From the NCBI GenBank assembly GCA_022508405.1, contig JAFLVI010000011.1, positions 1 through 35,033 of the forward strand: a DNA stretch of 35,033 nt, given 5' to 3'. A program made the translations under genes and the position numbers. Under the pieces are notes generated by a model. That model did no database searches and was not told the DNA's origin. It saw nothing but the letters and a program-made list of their open reading frames with translations. Shown here piece after piece: positions 1 through 7,911 of the stretch; position 1 is the stretch's first letter; the number at the start of each line of letters is the position of its first letter. This DNA is from Clostridiales bacterium. GTDB taxonomy: Bacteria; Bacillota; Clostridia; Christensenellales; Pumilibacteraceae.

Positions 1-293
1 CGCGGATTGCGCCCCGTCGTCTTTTGGTCTATGGATATGGCGGGAGAAAGCCCGTCTATGCTGTCCACGTCGGGCTTGTCCATCTGCCCCAAAAACATGC
101 GCGCGTACGAGGAAAGCGATTCCACGTACCTGCGCTGACCTTCGGCAAAAATGGTGTCGAATGCAAGCGAGGTTTTGCCGCTGCCCGACACGCCGGTAAA
201 CACCACAAGCTTATTCTTGGGCACGGACAGGCTGACGTTTTTCAGATTGTGCGCACGCGCGCCCTTTATGACTATTTCGTTATTATCTTCCAT
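1..293 (-). CDS. uvrA: UvrABC system protein A, N-terminal part (runs off left edge)
   Basis: Damage-recognition ATPase of nucleotide excision repair, which forms the UvrA2-UvrB complex that scans DNA in the cytoplasm. Only the first 97 codons are present. The visible part starts [20 protein letters not shown] and carries the Walker A loop GVSGSGKTS (about residues 33-41), followed by the UvrA-typical segments [20 protein letters not shown] and [20 protein letters not shown]. The start at 293 is set by an ACGGAG ribosome site six bases upstream and agrees with the family N-terminus. The gene lies 27 bp downstream of uvrB on the same strand, so a uvrB-uvrA operon read from the uvrB promoter is likely. 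Both ABC domains' zinc modules and the C-terminus lie outside the window. Confidence 0.96.
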   Translation of the reverse strand, partial: MEDNNEIVIKGARAHNLKNVSLSVPKNKLVVFTGVSGSGKTSLAFDTIFAEGQRRYVESLSSYARMFLGQMDKPDVDSIDGLSPAISIDQKTTGRNP

Positions 294-320
294 GTTATCT
301 CCGTAGTAACTCACATTCTA

Positions 321-2303
321 TTAAGACTTTTTATTTCGAACCGCGCTCTTTTTTGCCATGTCGCGTTGAAGTTCTTTTAGTTCGGCAATCTTATCGCGGT
401 AAGTGATAGCCGACTCAAAGTCAAGTTCCTTGCTTGCCGCCGCCATGAGCGAGCGCAATCTATCCAATTCCTTGTTTATATCTTTAAGCTCCACCTTGGT
501 CTGCTTGGCGGTTATTTCTATCGTGTTTTTAATCGGCTTGATTATCGTTTTGGGAACAATGCCGTGTTCGGTATTAAAGCGCATTTGCACGTCGCGCCGC
601 GCCTTGGTTTCGTCAATAGCGCGCTGCATGGAGTTGGTTACGACGTCCCCGTACATAATCACTCGGTTTTCGCTGTTGCGCGCCGCCCTGCCTATTGTCT
701 GTATAAGCGACGTCTCAGATCGCAAAAAGCCTTCCTTATCCGCGTCGAGAATGGCGACAAGCTGAACCTCGGGTATGTCCAGACCTTCGCGCAAAAGGTT
801 TATTCCGACAACTACGTCGTAGTCGCCGCGCCGCAAGCTGTTGACTATTGATACGCGCTCCATAGTGTCTATATCGCTGTGCAGGTACTTGACCTTTACG
901 CCCTGCTCGGCAAGGTAGTCGGCAAGGCTTTCCGACATGCGTTTTGTAAGCGTAGTGACAAGCACTCTGCCGCCGTTGGACACGGTGTCCTTAATTTCTG
1001 TAAGCAAGTCGTCTATCTGCCCTTTTGTCGGCTTTACAGTGACGGGCGGATCCATAAGCCCTGTGGGACGGATAAGCTGGTTTACATACCTGCCGCCCGT
1101 AAGCTCCAATTCGTACGGCGCGGGCGTTGCCGAAACGTATATGGCCTGCTTGATTCGCGCACGAAACTCGTCAAACTTGAGCGGACGGTTATCAAACGCC
1201 GCAGGAAGTCTAAAGCCGTAATCCACAAGCGCTGTCTTGCGCGCCTTGTCGCCGTTGTACATGGCGCGAAGCTGCGGTATTGTCATGTGGCTTTCGTCTA
1301 TAAAAATAATAAAGTCGTCGGGAAAATAATCAAGAAGCGTAAAAGGCGGCTCTCCCGCTTTTCGCCCGTCAAAGTAGCGCGAATAGTTTTCTATGCCCGA
1401 GCAGTAGCCTATTTCCTTCATCATCTCTATGTCGTACCGCACGCGCTCGCCTATGCGTTGGGCTTCTATCAGCTTGTGATTGTCGGTAAAAAACTTTACC
1501 TGCTGTTCGCAGTCGCGCTCGATCTGCTCTATTGCGGTAAGCATTTTGTCGTGCTCCACCGCGTAGTGGCTGGCGGGAAATATCGCCGCATGCGCTAATT
1601 TTGCCACGATATTGCCCGAAACTATGTCGAACTCGCTCACGCCGTCTATCTCGTTGCCGAAAAACTCCACGCGAATACCGTGCTCGGACATGCTGGCGGG
1701 AAAAATATCTACCGTGTCGCCGCGCACACGAAAGTTGGTGCGTTCGGGCGCCAAGTCGTTGCGCTTGTAGTTGATGTCTATAAGCCGAGATATAAGCGCG
1801 TCACGCGTCATTCTGTCATTTGGGCGCACGGATAATGCAAGTCTATAATACTCCTCGGGCGCACCAAGTCCGTAAATGCACGACACCGACGCAACCACAA
1901 TGGTATCTCGCCGCTCGTGAAGCGAACAGGTGGCGCTGTGGCGAAGCTTATCAATCTCGTCGTTTATAGCCAAGTCCTTTTCTATATACGTGTCGGTGGA
2001 CGGCAGGTACGCTTCCGGTTGGTAGTAATCGTAATAGCTTACAAAAAACTCCACACGATTTTCGGGAAAGAATTCGCGGAACTCGTTGCACAGCTGTGCG
2101 GCAAGCGTTTTGTTGTGCGCAAGCACAAGCGTCGGGCGCTGGACGCGCTCGATCACGTTTGCCATGGTAAAAGTTTTGCCGCTACCCGTAACGCCCTTAA
2201 GCACCTGCGCGGCAAGCCCGTCTTCTATTCCTTCGGCAAGCTGTCTTATGGCGTCCGGCTGGTCGCCCGTGGGCTTAAACGGACTGTGTAGTTTAAATTG
2301 CAT
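321..2303 (-). CDS. uvrB: UvrABC system protein B (excinuclease helicase-like subunit)
   Basis: Central protein of nucleotide excision repair. It receives damaged DNA from UvrA, verifies the lesion with its beta-hairpin and recruits UvrC. At 660 residues it has the normal family length. Walker A GVTGSGKT sits at residues 37-44. The beta-hairpin region reads [20 protein letters not shown] (about 92-111). The Walker B/DEAD-like motif is FIIFIDESH. The helicase motif VI region includes [11 protein letters not shown]-terminal UVR domain ([18 protein letters not shown]) binds UvrC. The ATG at 2303 follows an AAAGGAAAG ribosome site. A TTGACA/TATAAT promoter lies directly upstream, and uvrA follows after 27 bp. 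I saw no Bacillus- or Clostridium-type LexA box in the upstream region, so damage induction cannot be claimed. Confidence 0.98.
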   Translation of the reverse strand: MQFKLHSPFKPTGDQPDAIRQLAEGIEDGLAAQVLKGVTGSGKTFTMANVIERVQRPTLVLAHNKTLAAQLCNEFREFFPENRVEFFVSYYDYYQPEAYLPSTDTYIEKDLAINDEIDKLRHSATCSLHERRDTIVVASVSCIYGLGAPEEYYRLALSVRPNDRMTRDALISRLIDINYKRNDLAPERTNFRVRGDTVDIFPASMSEHGIRVEFFGNEIDGVSEFDIVSGNIVAKLAHAAIFPASHYAVEHDKMLTAIEQIERDCEQQVKFFTDNHKLIEAQRIGERVRYDIEMMKEIGYCSGIENYSRYFDGRKAGEPPFTLLDYFPDDFIIFIDESHMTIPQLRAMYNGDKARKTALVDYGFRLPAAFDNRPLKFDEFRARIKQAIYVSATPAPYELELTGGRYVNQLIRPTGLMDPPVTVKPTKGQIDDLLTEIKDTVSNGGRVLVTTLTKRMSESLADYLAEQGVKVKYLHSDIDTMERVSIVNSLRRGDYDVVVGINLLREGLDIPEVQLVAILDADKEGFLRSETSLIQTIGRAARNSENRVIMYGDVVTNSMQRAIDETKARRDVQMRFNTEHGIVPKTIIKPIKNTIEITAKQTKVELKDINKELDRLRSLMAAASKELDFESAITYRDKIAELKELQRDMAKKSAVRNKKS

Positions 2304-2334
2304 AATACTTTCCTTTGCTCTGCACGTGCCGTAT

Positions 2335-2364
2335 ATTATAGCACGAAAAACCGCGAAATGTCAA
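2335..2364 (-). promoter_or_regulatory. Sigma-A type promoter of uvrBA
   Basis: On the minus strand, TTGACA (2364-2359) and TATAAT (2340-2335) are perfect consensus hexamers 18 bp apart. They lie about 30 bp upstream of the uvrB start codon and point at it. Confidence 0.8.
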
Positions 2365-2447
2365 TTATATAGACACGCCGCAAACATATTTTTCCCACAA
2401 CAAGATTTTTGCAAAACAAAAAGCGGCGGCAAGATTGTGTGATACCC

Positions 2448-2497
2448 TTGCATTTCACTGTCCCCATATGATACACTTATTGTACGATAAACAATAA
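2448..2497 (+). promoter_or_regulatory. Candidate promoter and inverted-repeat operator
   Basis: TTGCAT (2448-2453) and an extended TGATACACT with -10 TACACT (2472-2477) are 18 bp apart. Immediately after the -10 box is an inverted repeat with 7-bp arms, TTATTGT (2477-2483) and ACAATAA (2491-2497), around a 7-bp spacer. That is where a repressor would block initiation. The ribosome site and the ATG of the next gene follow at 2503 and 2516. The promoter match is moderate and the operator role is inferred from position only. Confidence 0.4.
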
Positions 2498-2515
2498 TTT
2501 AGCGGAGACTACTAT

Positions 2516-2884
2516 ATGGATAATCAAAATTATGTAGATGATAAAGCAATTATTGATTATGTTAAATCGATAAAATTAAAGGGAAATGTCAGTTTTGAAA
2601 ATTATGGCTTCATGTGGGACTTAGAAGGGGTGAGTTTGGCATTCATTTCTAATTCCGGTGAAATGATGGTAAACTATTATAAGAAAGGCAAAAAGAAATT
2701 AGTTGAAATCGGTCACTTGCATGTCGATAATGAAGATGTTATCAATATGATAAACGAAATCAATAGTGAAGACAAGATGGTTAAAATAACCGCTGCTTTT
2801 TTATGTTCTACTTTTGAAGTCGTGGATAAAACTGCAAAAAGAAAGAAAAGTTGTTTCCTTGTTCGCCGCTATTACTCTTGCTAA
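2516..2884 (+). CDS. Hypothetical protein, AT-rich orphan gene
   Basis: A 122-residue protein I do not recognise. It has no signal peptide or membrane segment. It is rich in Asn, Lys and Asp, and its C-terminus is basic and Cys-containing (KRKKSCFLVRRYYSC). The segment FENYGFMWDLEGVSLAFISN suggests a small alpha/beta cytosolic fold, but this is only an impression. The ATG at 2516 is preceded by a GGAG site. Base composition is clearly more AT-rich than in the flanking uvrB and dinB genes, and codons such as AAT, AAA and TTA dominate, which suggests recent acquisition. The gene is a one-gene unit with its own candidate promoter and operator and a strong terminator behind it. It is convergent with dinB. 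Confidence 0.75.
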   Translation: MDNQNYVDDKAIIDYVKSIKLKGNVSFENYGFMWDLEGVSLAFISNSGEMMVNYYKKGKKKLVEIGHLHVDNEDVINMINEINSEDKMVKITAAFLCSTFEVVDKTAKRKKSCFLVRRYYSC

Positions 2885-2911
2885 ATTTTAATTTAGCATT
2901 CTATTAAATTC

Positions 2912-2935
2912 AGCCCGACTTTAGTCGGGCTTTTT
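2912..2935 (+). terminator. Rho-independent terminator after the orphan gene
   Basis: AGCCCGAC (2912-2919) pairs with GTCGGGCT (2924-2931) around a TTTA loop, followed by a run of T. A second, AT-rich hairpin (2880-2897) overlaps the stop codon. On the minus strand the same stem is not followed by a U-run, so it mainly serves the plus-strand gene. Confidence 0.85.
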
Positions 2936-2949
2936 AATTGTGAGTATAA

Positions 2950-4176
2950 CTATCTTTGGAAAGGCAAAAAGTCTTCGGCGTCGGTCTTGTCGTAGATAAA
3001 GTCTTTGCCTATAAGCGATGCGCGGTGAACTACATTGCCGTACTTTGCACTAAGCCTGTCAAGCGTTTCGTCCAACTTTTCCAGTTTGTCATTGCGCGTG
3101 CCGTCGTCAAAAAACGAAAGCTGCTGCGGGCCGTCTCCGGAAAGCTTGGACACGGACACCGTTATGGTGCGCATCGGATCGCCGTTCCAATTATCGCAAA
3201 ACACCTTCAGCGCGTTTTCCGCAATCTCTGTGGAAGAATACGTGGGCACCGGCATTATACGCTGGCGCACGATAGAATACAGTGCGCTATCTCTCATTCC
3301 CACCGAAACAAGCGTGCCGCGAACGTTTGCCTTGCGCATACGCGCGCCCACCTTTTCGCTTAAGTAGTAAATAAGGTCGCGTGCGTCATCCACCGTTTCT
3401 ATATCGCGCACCGCCGTCATGCCGTGACCTATCGACTTTACGTCGCGGGAATATACTGCCTCGCGCACAGGCTCGTTGTCATCGCCGTTTGCGTACGCTT
3501 TCATTTTCAGTCCGTTTACGCCAAAGTGATTTTTTAAAACCACGGGGTCTGCGTTGGCCAGCTCGCCTATTGTGGAAATATTCAGCTTTAAAAGCCGCTC
3601 GTACGTACGACGCCCTACCATAAGCATTTCGTCCGCCTTTAAGCCCCATATCAGCCGTTTAAAATTGTTTCGGTCAATCACCGTTGTCGCGTCCGGTTTT
3701 TTAAGATCGGAGCCGAGTTTGGCAAAGACCTTGTTAAAGCTGACGCCCACAGAGCAAGTAAGCCCGCTCTCCTTTTTTACGCGCTCGCGAATCAAGTCGG
3801 CTATTTGCTTGCCGTCGCCGAAAATCTTTTGCGAACCGGTAACGTCCAGCCAGCATTCGTCTGCGCCGAACGGCTCTACCATGTCGGTATAGTCGTTGTA
3901 CAGCTTAAACATCTGCTTTGAGTACGACATATACATATCAAAATGCGGCGGCACGACCAAAAGATTTGGGGCTTTTTGTCTTGCCTGCCAAATTACGTCG
4001 CCTGTCTTGATTCCCGCTTTTTTGGCAAGCTCGTTCTTTGCCAAAACAACGCCGTGTCGTTTATTGGGATCGCCGCAAACAGCAAGCGGAACGTCTTTCC
4101 ACTCACTGTGAGAAACACATTCCGCCGATGCGTAAAAATTATTCAAATCGCAATGCAGTATTACCCTGTCGCTCAT
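2950..4176 (-). CDS. Y-family DNA polymerase, DinB/UmuC-like
   Basis: Low-fidelity translesion DNA polymerase. At 408 residues it has the usual length of clostridial DinB-like enzymes. The N-terminus VILHCDLNNFYASAECV holds the first metal-binding Asp and the steric-gate aromatic pair (FY). The catalytic Asp-Glu pair is in GADECWLDVTGS (about residues 104-115), where most DinB proteins have SIDEAYLD, so the residues around it are unusual but the DE pair is intact. CSVGVSFNKVFAKLGSDLKK is the typical palm/thumb segment. QLSFF at about 352-356 fits a beta-clamp-binding motif. The ATG overlaps the stop of the upstream PfkB kinase as ATGA, so the two are translationally coupled. Whether it should be called dinB or a UmuC-like clostridial relative cannot be decided here. 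Confidence 0.93.
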   Translation of the reverse strand: MSDRVILHCDLNNFYASAECVSHSEWKDVPLAVCGDPNKRHGVVLAKNELAKKAGIKTGDVIWQARQKAPNLLVVPPHFDMYMSYSKQMFKLYNDYTDMVEPFGADECWLDVTGSQKIFGDGKQIADLIRERVKKESGLTCSVGVSFNKVFAKLGSDLKKPDATTVIDRNNFKRLIWGLKADEMLMVGRRTYERLLKLNISTIGELANADPVVLKNHFGVNGLKMKAYANGDDNEPVREAVYSRDVKSIGHGMTAVRDIETVDDARDLIYYLSEKVGARMRKANVRGTLVSVGMRDSALYSIVRQRIMPVPTYSSTEIAENALKVFCDNWNGDPMRTITVSVSKLSGDGPQQLSFFDDGTRNDKLEKLDETLDRLSAKYGNVVHRASLIGKDFIYDKTDAEDFLPFQR

Positions 4177-5087
4177 TTAAACTCGTAGTTAGCGTAAATA
4201 TCCTGTACTTCCTGTTCGGACGGGAAACCCGCGCCGCCGCCGGTGTGGCGTATCTTAAGAGCGGCAAAGATTTCCGCGCGCTTCATCGCTTCTAATGCCG
4301 AACACCCGTTTGTGTAATAATGAGTAAACGCCGTAAACAGCGCGTCACCAGCGCCCACAGTGTTTGCCACTCCGCCTATTGCGCATACGGGCAGTCTATG
4401 TATAGTGTCGGTGGCGCGCTCGTAAAATATTACGCCTTCACTCCCCAATCCTATTACTATTATTTTAGCTTTATAGGCGTTTTTAAGGTCGGTTAAAAAC
4501 TGCTCGGGGCGTACGGGCAAATCTTCGTCGCTCAAAAACAGTATATCGGCATGCTCCATAAAGTCGCGGTTGAACGGGTCGTAAACATCGCTTATAACGT
4601 GCACGTCGGTCGCTATAGTCTTGCCGGCGGCTTTGGCTATGGGGAGTAACGCTCTGTTAAAGTTGATGTTGCACAGCACGCAAATATCAGCCGAATTTAT
4701 GGCGTTTTTAACGCGTTCGGTATCTATACTCATGTCCTGAATATTTTTAAGATCGCAATATATCTGCCGTCTGCCGCCTTCCCCAGGCTCGTAAAGAATA
4801 ATCGATACCGGCGTGCAGTCCAATGCGTCAAAAACATACTCGCGGGATATACCTATCTCGTCCAGCTTGTGCAGTATTCTTCTTGCCTCTATATCCTTGC
4901 CGATAATGGTGGAAAACGTTATGTCGTTGCCAAGAGTTTTTGCGGCAACGGATATATTGTAGCCCACGCCCGATATGGACGAAGTTATGCCGAAAAACGG
5001 ATAGTCTATCGGATAATAAGCAACGGGAAAAGAACGTATACGTAAATTGGTTTCTACGTTGACAAGCCCCGAAACAAAATACTTCAT
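4173..5087 (-). CDS. PfkB/ribokinase-family carbohydrate kinase
   Basis: Sugar or nucleoside kinase of the ribokinase (PfkB) superfamily, cytoplasmic, 304 residues. The substrate side has SGVGYNISVAAKTLG near the N-terminus (the glycine-rich sugar-binding loop). The C-terminal signature is GGVANTVGAGDALFTAF, containing the catalytic Asp of the NTVGAGD motif and the anion hole. Substrate cannot be told. I chose the ATG at 5087 (MKYFVSGLVN) rather than in-frame codons up to 5114, because an AGAGGTG ribosome site stands just before it and because family members start at this first beta strand. The stop overlaps the start of the polymerase gene by 4 nt. The promoter is consensus and back to back with that of the divergent gene at 5228. 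Confidence 0.9.
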   Translation of the reverse strand: MKYFVSGLVNVETNLRIRSFPVAYYPIDYPFFGITSSISGVGYNISVAAKTLGNDITFSTIIGKDIEARRILHKLDEIGISREYVFDALDCTPVSIILYEPGEGGRRQIYCDLKNIQDMSIDTERVKNAINSADICVLCNINFNRALLPIAKAAGKTIATDVHVISDVYDPFNRDFMEHADILFLSDEDLPVRPEQFLTDLKNAYKAKIIVIGLGSEGVIFYERATDTIHRLPVCAIGGVANTVGAGDALFTAFTHYYTNGCSALEAMKRAEIFAALKIRHTGGGAGFPSEQEVQDIYANYEFK

Positions 5088-5131
5088 TTGCACACCTCTT
5101 ATAATCATCCGCAACAGCGTTATCTTTGAAT

Positions 5132-5160
5132 ATTATATACTCGGTAAAGGTTTTTGTCAA
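5132..5160 (-). promoter_or_regulatory. Promoter of the PfkB kinase-polymerase operon
   Basis: Perfect TTGACA (5160-5155) and TATAAT (5137-5132) with 17 bp between them on the minus strand. The -35 box lies only 7 bp from the -35 box of the plus-strand promoter at 5168. Confidence 0.88.
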
Positions 5161-5167
5161 GTTATGA

Positions 5168-5196
5168 TTGACATTTAATCGCAAATGATATATAAT
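5168..5196 (+). promoter_or_regulatory. Promoter of the SecB-like gene
   Basis: Perfect TTGACA (5168-5173), 17 bp, and perfect TATAAT (5191-5196). A GGAGG ribosome site and the ATG at 5228 follow. It forms a back-to-back divergent pair with the kinase promoter. Confidence 0.9.
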
Positions 5197-5227
5197 AGAC
5201 AAAACCTTAAATTTCTCGGAGGAAAAT

Positions 5228-5662
5228 ATGGAGAAAATAGAAATAGCCAAACTCTTTAAAGACGGTGTAATGCAAACAACCATGCGCCGCGCGACTTTTG
5301 ACAAACTGCAAATCCGTCAGCAGGTAAACTACCGCGGCAGAACGCAGGACGAAGTGTTCTTCCAAAAGCAAGACGGCGCAAATGTCGAATTCGAAGTTGT
5401 GCGCAGAATGGACTTCGAACCGGAAGGCGTGTTTGAAATCACTTCCGTGTACACCGTTCGCCGCGTGCTCAACGATGAATATGTAGGTCAGGATATAGAT
5501 TTCCGCGAATATCTTCGCACGCTTACGGCAAACGACTTTAACATGCTGTGCGGCAACGTGTTCTCGTCCATGTCGCTTATCATATCCCAGCTTACGCTTG
5601 CTTCCAACGGCGTACCTATGGTTTCCCCGCCCGTATACTGCGGCATAGCGGCTAAAGGCTAA
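5228..5662 (+). CDS. SecB-like small protein (tentative)
   Basis: A 144-residue soluble protein without signal peptide or membrane segment. The middle has alternating beta-strand-like segments (VEFEVVRRMDFEPEGVFEIT, then SVYTVRRVLND). The last 45 residues hold a helix and a Pro-rich end, NVFSSMSLIISQLTLASNGV then PMVSPPVY. That order of a beta sheet and a late helix ending in a Pro-Pro-aromatic motif resembles SecB and the SecB-like proteins of Bacillota, which bind unfolded polypeptides. This assignment rests on remembered family pattern and is not certain. It has a perfect promoter and a GGAGG site and is followed by a strong terminator, so it is a well-expressed single-gene unit. Confidence 0.6.
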   Translation: MEKIEIAKLFKDGVMQTTMRRATFDKLQIRQQVNYRGRTQDEVFFQKQDGANVEFEVVRRMDFEPEGVFEITSVYTVRRVLNDEYVGQDIDFREYLRTLTANDFNMLCGNVFSSMSLIISQLTLASNGVPMVSPPVYCGIAAKG

Positions 5663-5692
5663 TTCAGAATTAAAATTTTATAATATTTTATT

Positions 5693-5718
5693 GGCACGCA
5701 ATTAGCGTGCCTTTTTTT
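5693..5718 (+). terminator. Rho-independent terminator
   Basis: GGCACGC (5693-5699) pairs with GCGTGCC (5705-5711) around AATTA, followed directly by seven T. It ends the SecB-like transcription unit. Confidence 0.9.
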
Positions 5719-5782
5719 GTGCGTAATTTATTATCTTCCCTACCGCGTTGTCGAAAAAAAGCGGAATTTGTACATAACTTTC

Positions 5783-5810
5783 TTGTATTCAAACAAACTA
5801 ACGGTATAAA
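5783..5810 (+). promoter_or_regulatory. Candidate promoter of mazEF
   Basis: TTGTAT (5783-5788) and TATAAA (5805-5810), 16 bp apart, stand just before the GAGGA ribosome site and the antitoxin ATG. It is a weaker match than the other promoters here. Autoregulation by the antitoxin is known for this family but no operator is evident. Confidence 0.5.
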
Positions 5811-5833
5811 ATTTTTATTTGAGGAAAAAATTT

Positions 5834-6037
5834 ATGCAGTATATCATCGAGGTGGACGACAAGTTGAACAGCCTTTTATCCGACAACGCAAGCGTGCGCA
5901 ACATGAATGTCGCCGATTTAATAGTCGAATTGTTGAACCGTTACGTAATAGACGCGCATATTATGGAACAGAGTGAGCTTTGGCATTCCGGTATTGAAGA
6001 GTGCAAGGACATCAATCTGGACTGGGCAAACTTGTAA
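5834..6037 (+). CDS. mazE: MazE/NdoAI-type antitoxin
   Basis: A 67-residue antitoxin. The N-terminus [20 protein letters not shown] and following helices fit a ribbon-helix-helix DNA-binding domain. The C-terminus [15 protein letters not shown] aligns with the GYEEMxxINL motif of B. subtilis NdoAI, the segment that plugs the toxin's RNA-binding groove. The ATG at 5834 is chosen over an in-frame TTG at 5819, because GAGGA lies 8 bases before it and that site would overlap the TTG. The toxin gene follows 17 bp downstream. Confidence 0.85.
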   Translation: MQYIIEVDDKLNSLLSDNASVRNMNVADLIVELLNRYVIDAHIMEQSELWHSGIEECKDINLDWANL

Positions 6038-6054
6038 ACCAAAGGAGAAAAGCT

Positions 6055-6402
6055 GTGGTGGCGTACAAGCGCGGAGAAATATATTATGCGGATTTAAGTC
6101 CGGTCATAGGATCGGAACAAGGCGGAGTGCGCCCCGTGCTTATTATCCAAAACGACGTGGGCAACCGCTATTCGCCCACAGTTATCGTTTGCGCCGTTAC
6201 AAGCCGCATTACAAAAGCAAAACTGCCCACGCACGTGGAACTCCACGCGGGACAGTTTGGGCTTGTAAAGGACTCCGTAGTGTTATTGGAACAGCTTCGC
6301 ACGCTGGATAAGCGCAGACTTAAAGCGCGCGTCGGAGAACTGGACAACATCGCAATGCGAAAAATCGAACGCGCAACGCTTATTTCACTCGGATTTGTAT
6401 AA
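6055..6402 (+). CDS. mazF: MazF/NdoA-type mRNA interferase toxin
   Basis: Sequence-specific endoribonuclease toxin of 115 residues. The [20 protein letters not shown] segment, the following VRPVLIIQN, and [12 protein letters not shown] are nearly the NdoA/EndoA sequence of Bacillus. The conserved catalytic Arg (GGVRPV) and Ser/Thr region (VTSRITKAK) are intact, so the toxin looks active. Bacillus relatives cut at UACAU; whether this one does is not visible. I start at GTG 6055, seven bases after GGAG. The next GTG (6058) is nearly equal, and earlier in-frame codons have no ribosome site and would overlap the antitoxin gene. A terminator follows immediately. Confidence 0.95.
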   Translation: MVAYKRGEIYYADLSPVIGSEQGGVRPVLIIQNDVGNRYSPTVIVCAVTSRITKAKLPTHVELHAGQFGLVKDSVVLLEQLRTLDKRRLKARVGELDNIAMRKIERATLISLGFV

Positions 6403-6414
6403 TGTACTTTTTTG

Positions 6415-6452
6415 CTCGGCTTTCCGTAATACAATCGGTAGCCGAGTTTTTT
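6415..6452 (+). terminator. Rho-independent terminator after mazF
   Basis: CTCGGCT (6415-6421) pairs with AGCCGAG (6440-6446), followed by six T (6447-6452). The T-run overlaps the stop codon of the convergent nnrDE gene (6453-6451). On the minus strand the stem is followed by A, not U, so it works only for mazF. Confidence 0.75.
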
Positions 6453-7908
6453 ATTCTTTATAATCGGCAAAATTGAGTACGTCGGAAGCAGTAAGCATCA
6501 TTTGCGCATACGAGCTTACCGCGCGCTCCGCACCCAAGCCGTTTCGGTAGCACGCCACCGTCGCGGCGTCTATAGGCGTGTAAGCACAAGTAAGCGCTGT
6601 GATACATCCGCTCAGCATATCGCCCATTCCGCCCTTTGCCATTGCCGGCGTGCCCGCAATATTAAGCCGCACTTCATTTCCGTCCGTAATAATTGTTGTG
6701 GCGGACTTTAACACCACTACGGCATTGAGTTCGGCGGCAAGCTGTACGGCGTTTTCCACAGTGGCGTCAAGTCCGGTCAAGCGTTTAAACTCGCCTACAT
6801 GCGGAGTTAGTATCACCTTTGCTTTGGCGGATTTAATAAACTCGCAGCCGTTTTTTATTGCGTTTATACCATCCGCGTCTATTACAACGGCCTTATCGTA
6901 TTTTTCGCAAATGTATTGCACAATGCGGCTTAAATCCGGATTGTCGCCCATTCCAACGCCTATACATATAGCGGACGCCTTGCTTATTATATCGTCCAAA
7001 ACGCCCTTATCGAACTTGATAAATCCGTCCGCAGTATCTGGCAAAAACTTGAGTACCGCCATTGTCGCACGCGCGGACATTGCCGCACGGTGAACGGAAG
7101 GCACACACACCGTTACCGTGCCCGCGCCGTTAAGGTATGCGGTGTGCGCCGCCGCGCCTGCCATGACGGGCGCGCCCACCATAGACCCGCATCCGCCGAT
7201 TATATATACCTTTCCGGCAGTGCCTTTGTGCGCGCTTGCCTGCCTTGTGTATGCCGGAAAATCGCCGTCTTCGTACACATGCATATTTGAAACGGTTTTA
7301 ATGCCCACATCGCGCACGATGATCTTTCCGCACATATCCCTGCCCTTGCCGAACAGCATCCCCGGCTTGTAACAAGAGAAAGTGACGGTTTCGTCCGCCT
7401 TAAAGCACGCGCCCATAACTTCGCCGGTATCGCAATTCAGTCCGGACGGCACGTCCAAAGCGACTCTAAACACATCGCTTTGCGCATTGAGCATATCTAT
7501 AATGCGCGCGAGATTGCCGGTAATCGGCTTGTTAAGCCCTATTCCGAAAATGGCGTCCACTATTATAGCCGCGCCGCCGTCGTATTTATCCGCATTCTCT
7601 ATTTTAAGTCCGGCGTTTACAGCATACGCTTTTATTTGTGCGTCCACCTTTTCAAAGTCGATTGTGTACGCCGTAACATTATAGCCGATATTGTGCAGTC
7701 TGCACGCCGCAAGCAAGCCGTCACAGCCGTTGCCGCCGCTACCGCAAAACACGGCGATTGCCGTGCCTGTCTTGTCCTTTACGTGCTCCGCTACAATATC
7801 CGCCACGGCAAGCGACGCCGAAATGCGGAGCAGTGTTTCGCTCACGCCGCTTTGCATTGCACTTTGCTCCGCCGCACGAACGCCGGCCACGCTCAAAACA
7901 TTTTTCAT
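6451..7908 (-). CDS. nnrDE: Bifunctional NAD(P)H-hydrate epimerase / ADP-dependent NAD(P)H-hydrate dehydratase
   Basis: Two-domain repair enzyme for hydrated NADH/NADPH, 485 residues. The N-terminal epimerase (YjeF_N, about 1-205) shows FCGSGGNGCDGLLAACRL, VDAIFGIGLNKPITG and ALDVPSGLNCDTGEV. The C-terminal dehydratase of ribokinase-like fold (about 220-485) shows HKGTAGKVYIIGGCGSMVGA, VILTPHVGEF and AGTPAMAKGGMGDMLSG, the last carrying the catalytic Asp. It is the last gene of the recX-peptidase-acpS-nnrDE operon. Its AAAGGAG ribosome site lies in the end of acpS, and the intergenic gap is 3 nt. The linkage acpS-nnr is common in Bacillota. Confidence 0.96.
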   Translation of the reverse strand: MKNVLSVAGVRAAEQSAMQSGVSETLLRISASLAVADIVAEHVKDKTGTAIAVFCGSGGNGCDGLLAACRLHNIGYNVTAYTIDFEKVDAQIKAYAVNAGLKIENADKYDGGAAIIVDAIFGIGLNKPITGNLARIIDMLNAQSDVFRVALDVPSGLNCDTGEVMGACFKADETVTFSCYKPGMLFGKGRDMCGKIIVRDVGIKTVSNMHVYEDGDFPAYTRQASAHKGTAGKVYIIGGCGSMVGAPVMAGAAAHTAYLNGAGTVTVCVPSVHRAAMSARATMAVLKFLPDTADGFIKFDKGVLDDIISKASAICIGVGMGDNPDLSRIVQYICEKYDKAVVIDADGINAIKNGCEFIKSAKAKVILTPHVGEFKRLTGLDATVENAVQLAAELNAVVVLKSATTIITDGNEVRLNIAGTPAMAKGGMGDMLSGCITALTCAYTPIDAATVACYRNGLGAERAVSSYAQMMLTASDVLNFADYKE

Positions 7909-7911
7909 CGG

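Noticed and set aside
2304-2515. LexA (SOS) box before uvrB
   Set aside because: I looked for GAAC-N4-GTTC and CGAACN4GTTCG patterns and found none. The only symmetrical element, at 2477-2497, belongs to the other gene and has a different sequence.
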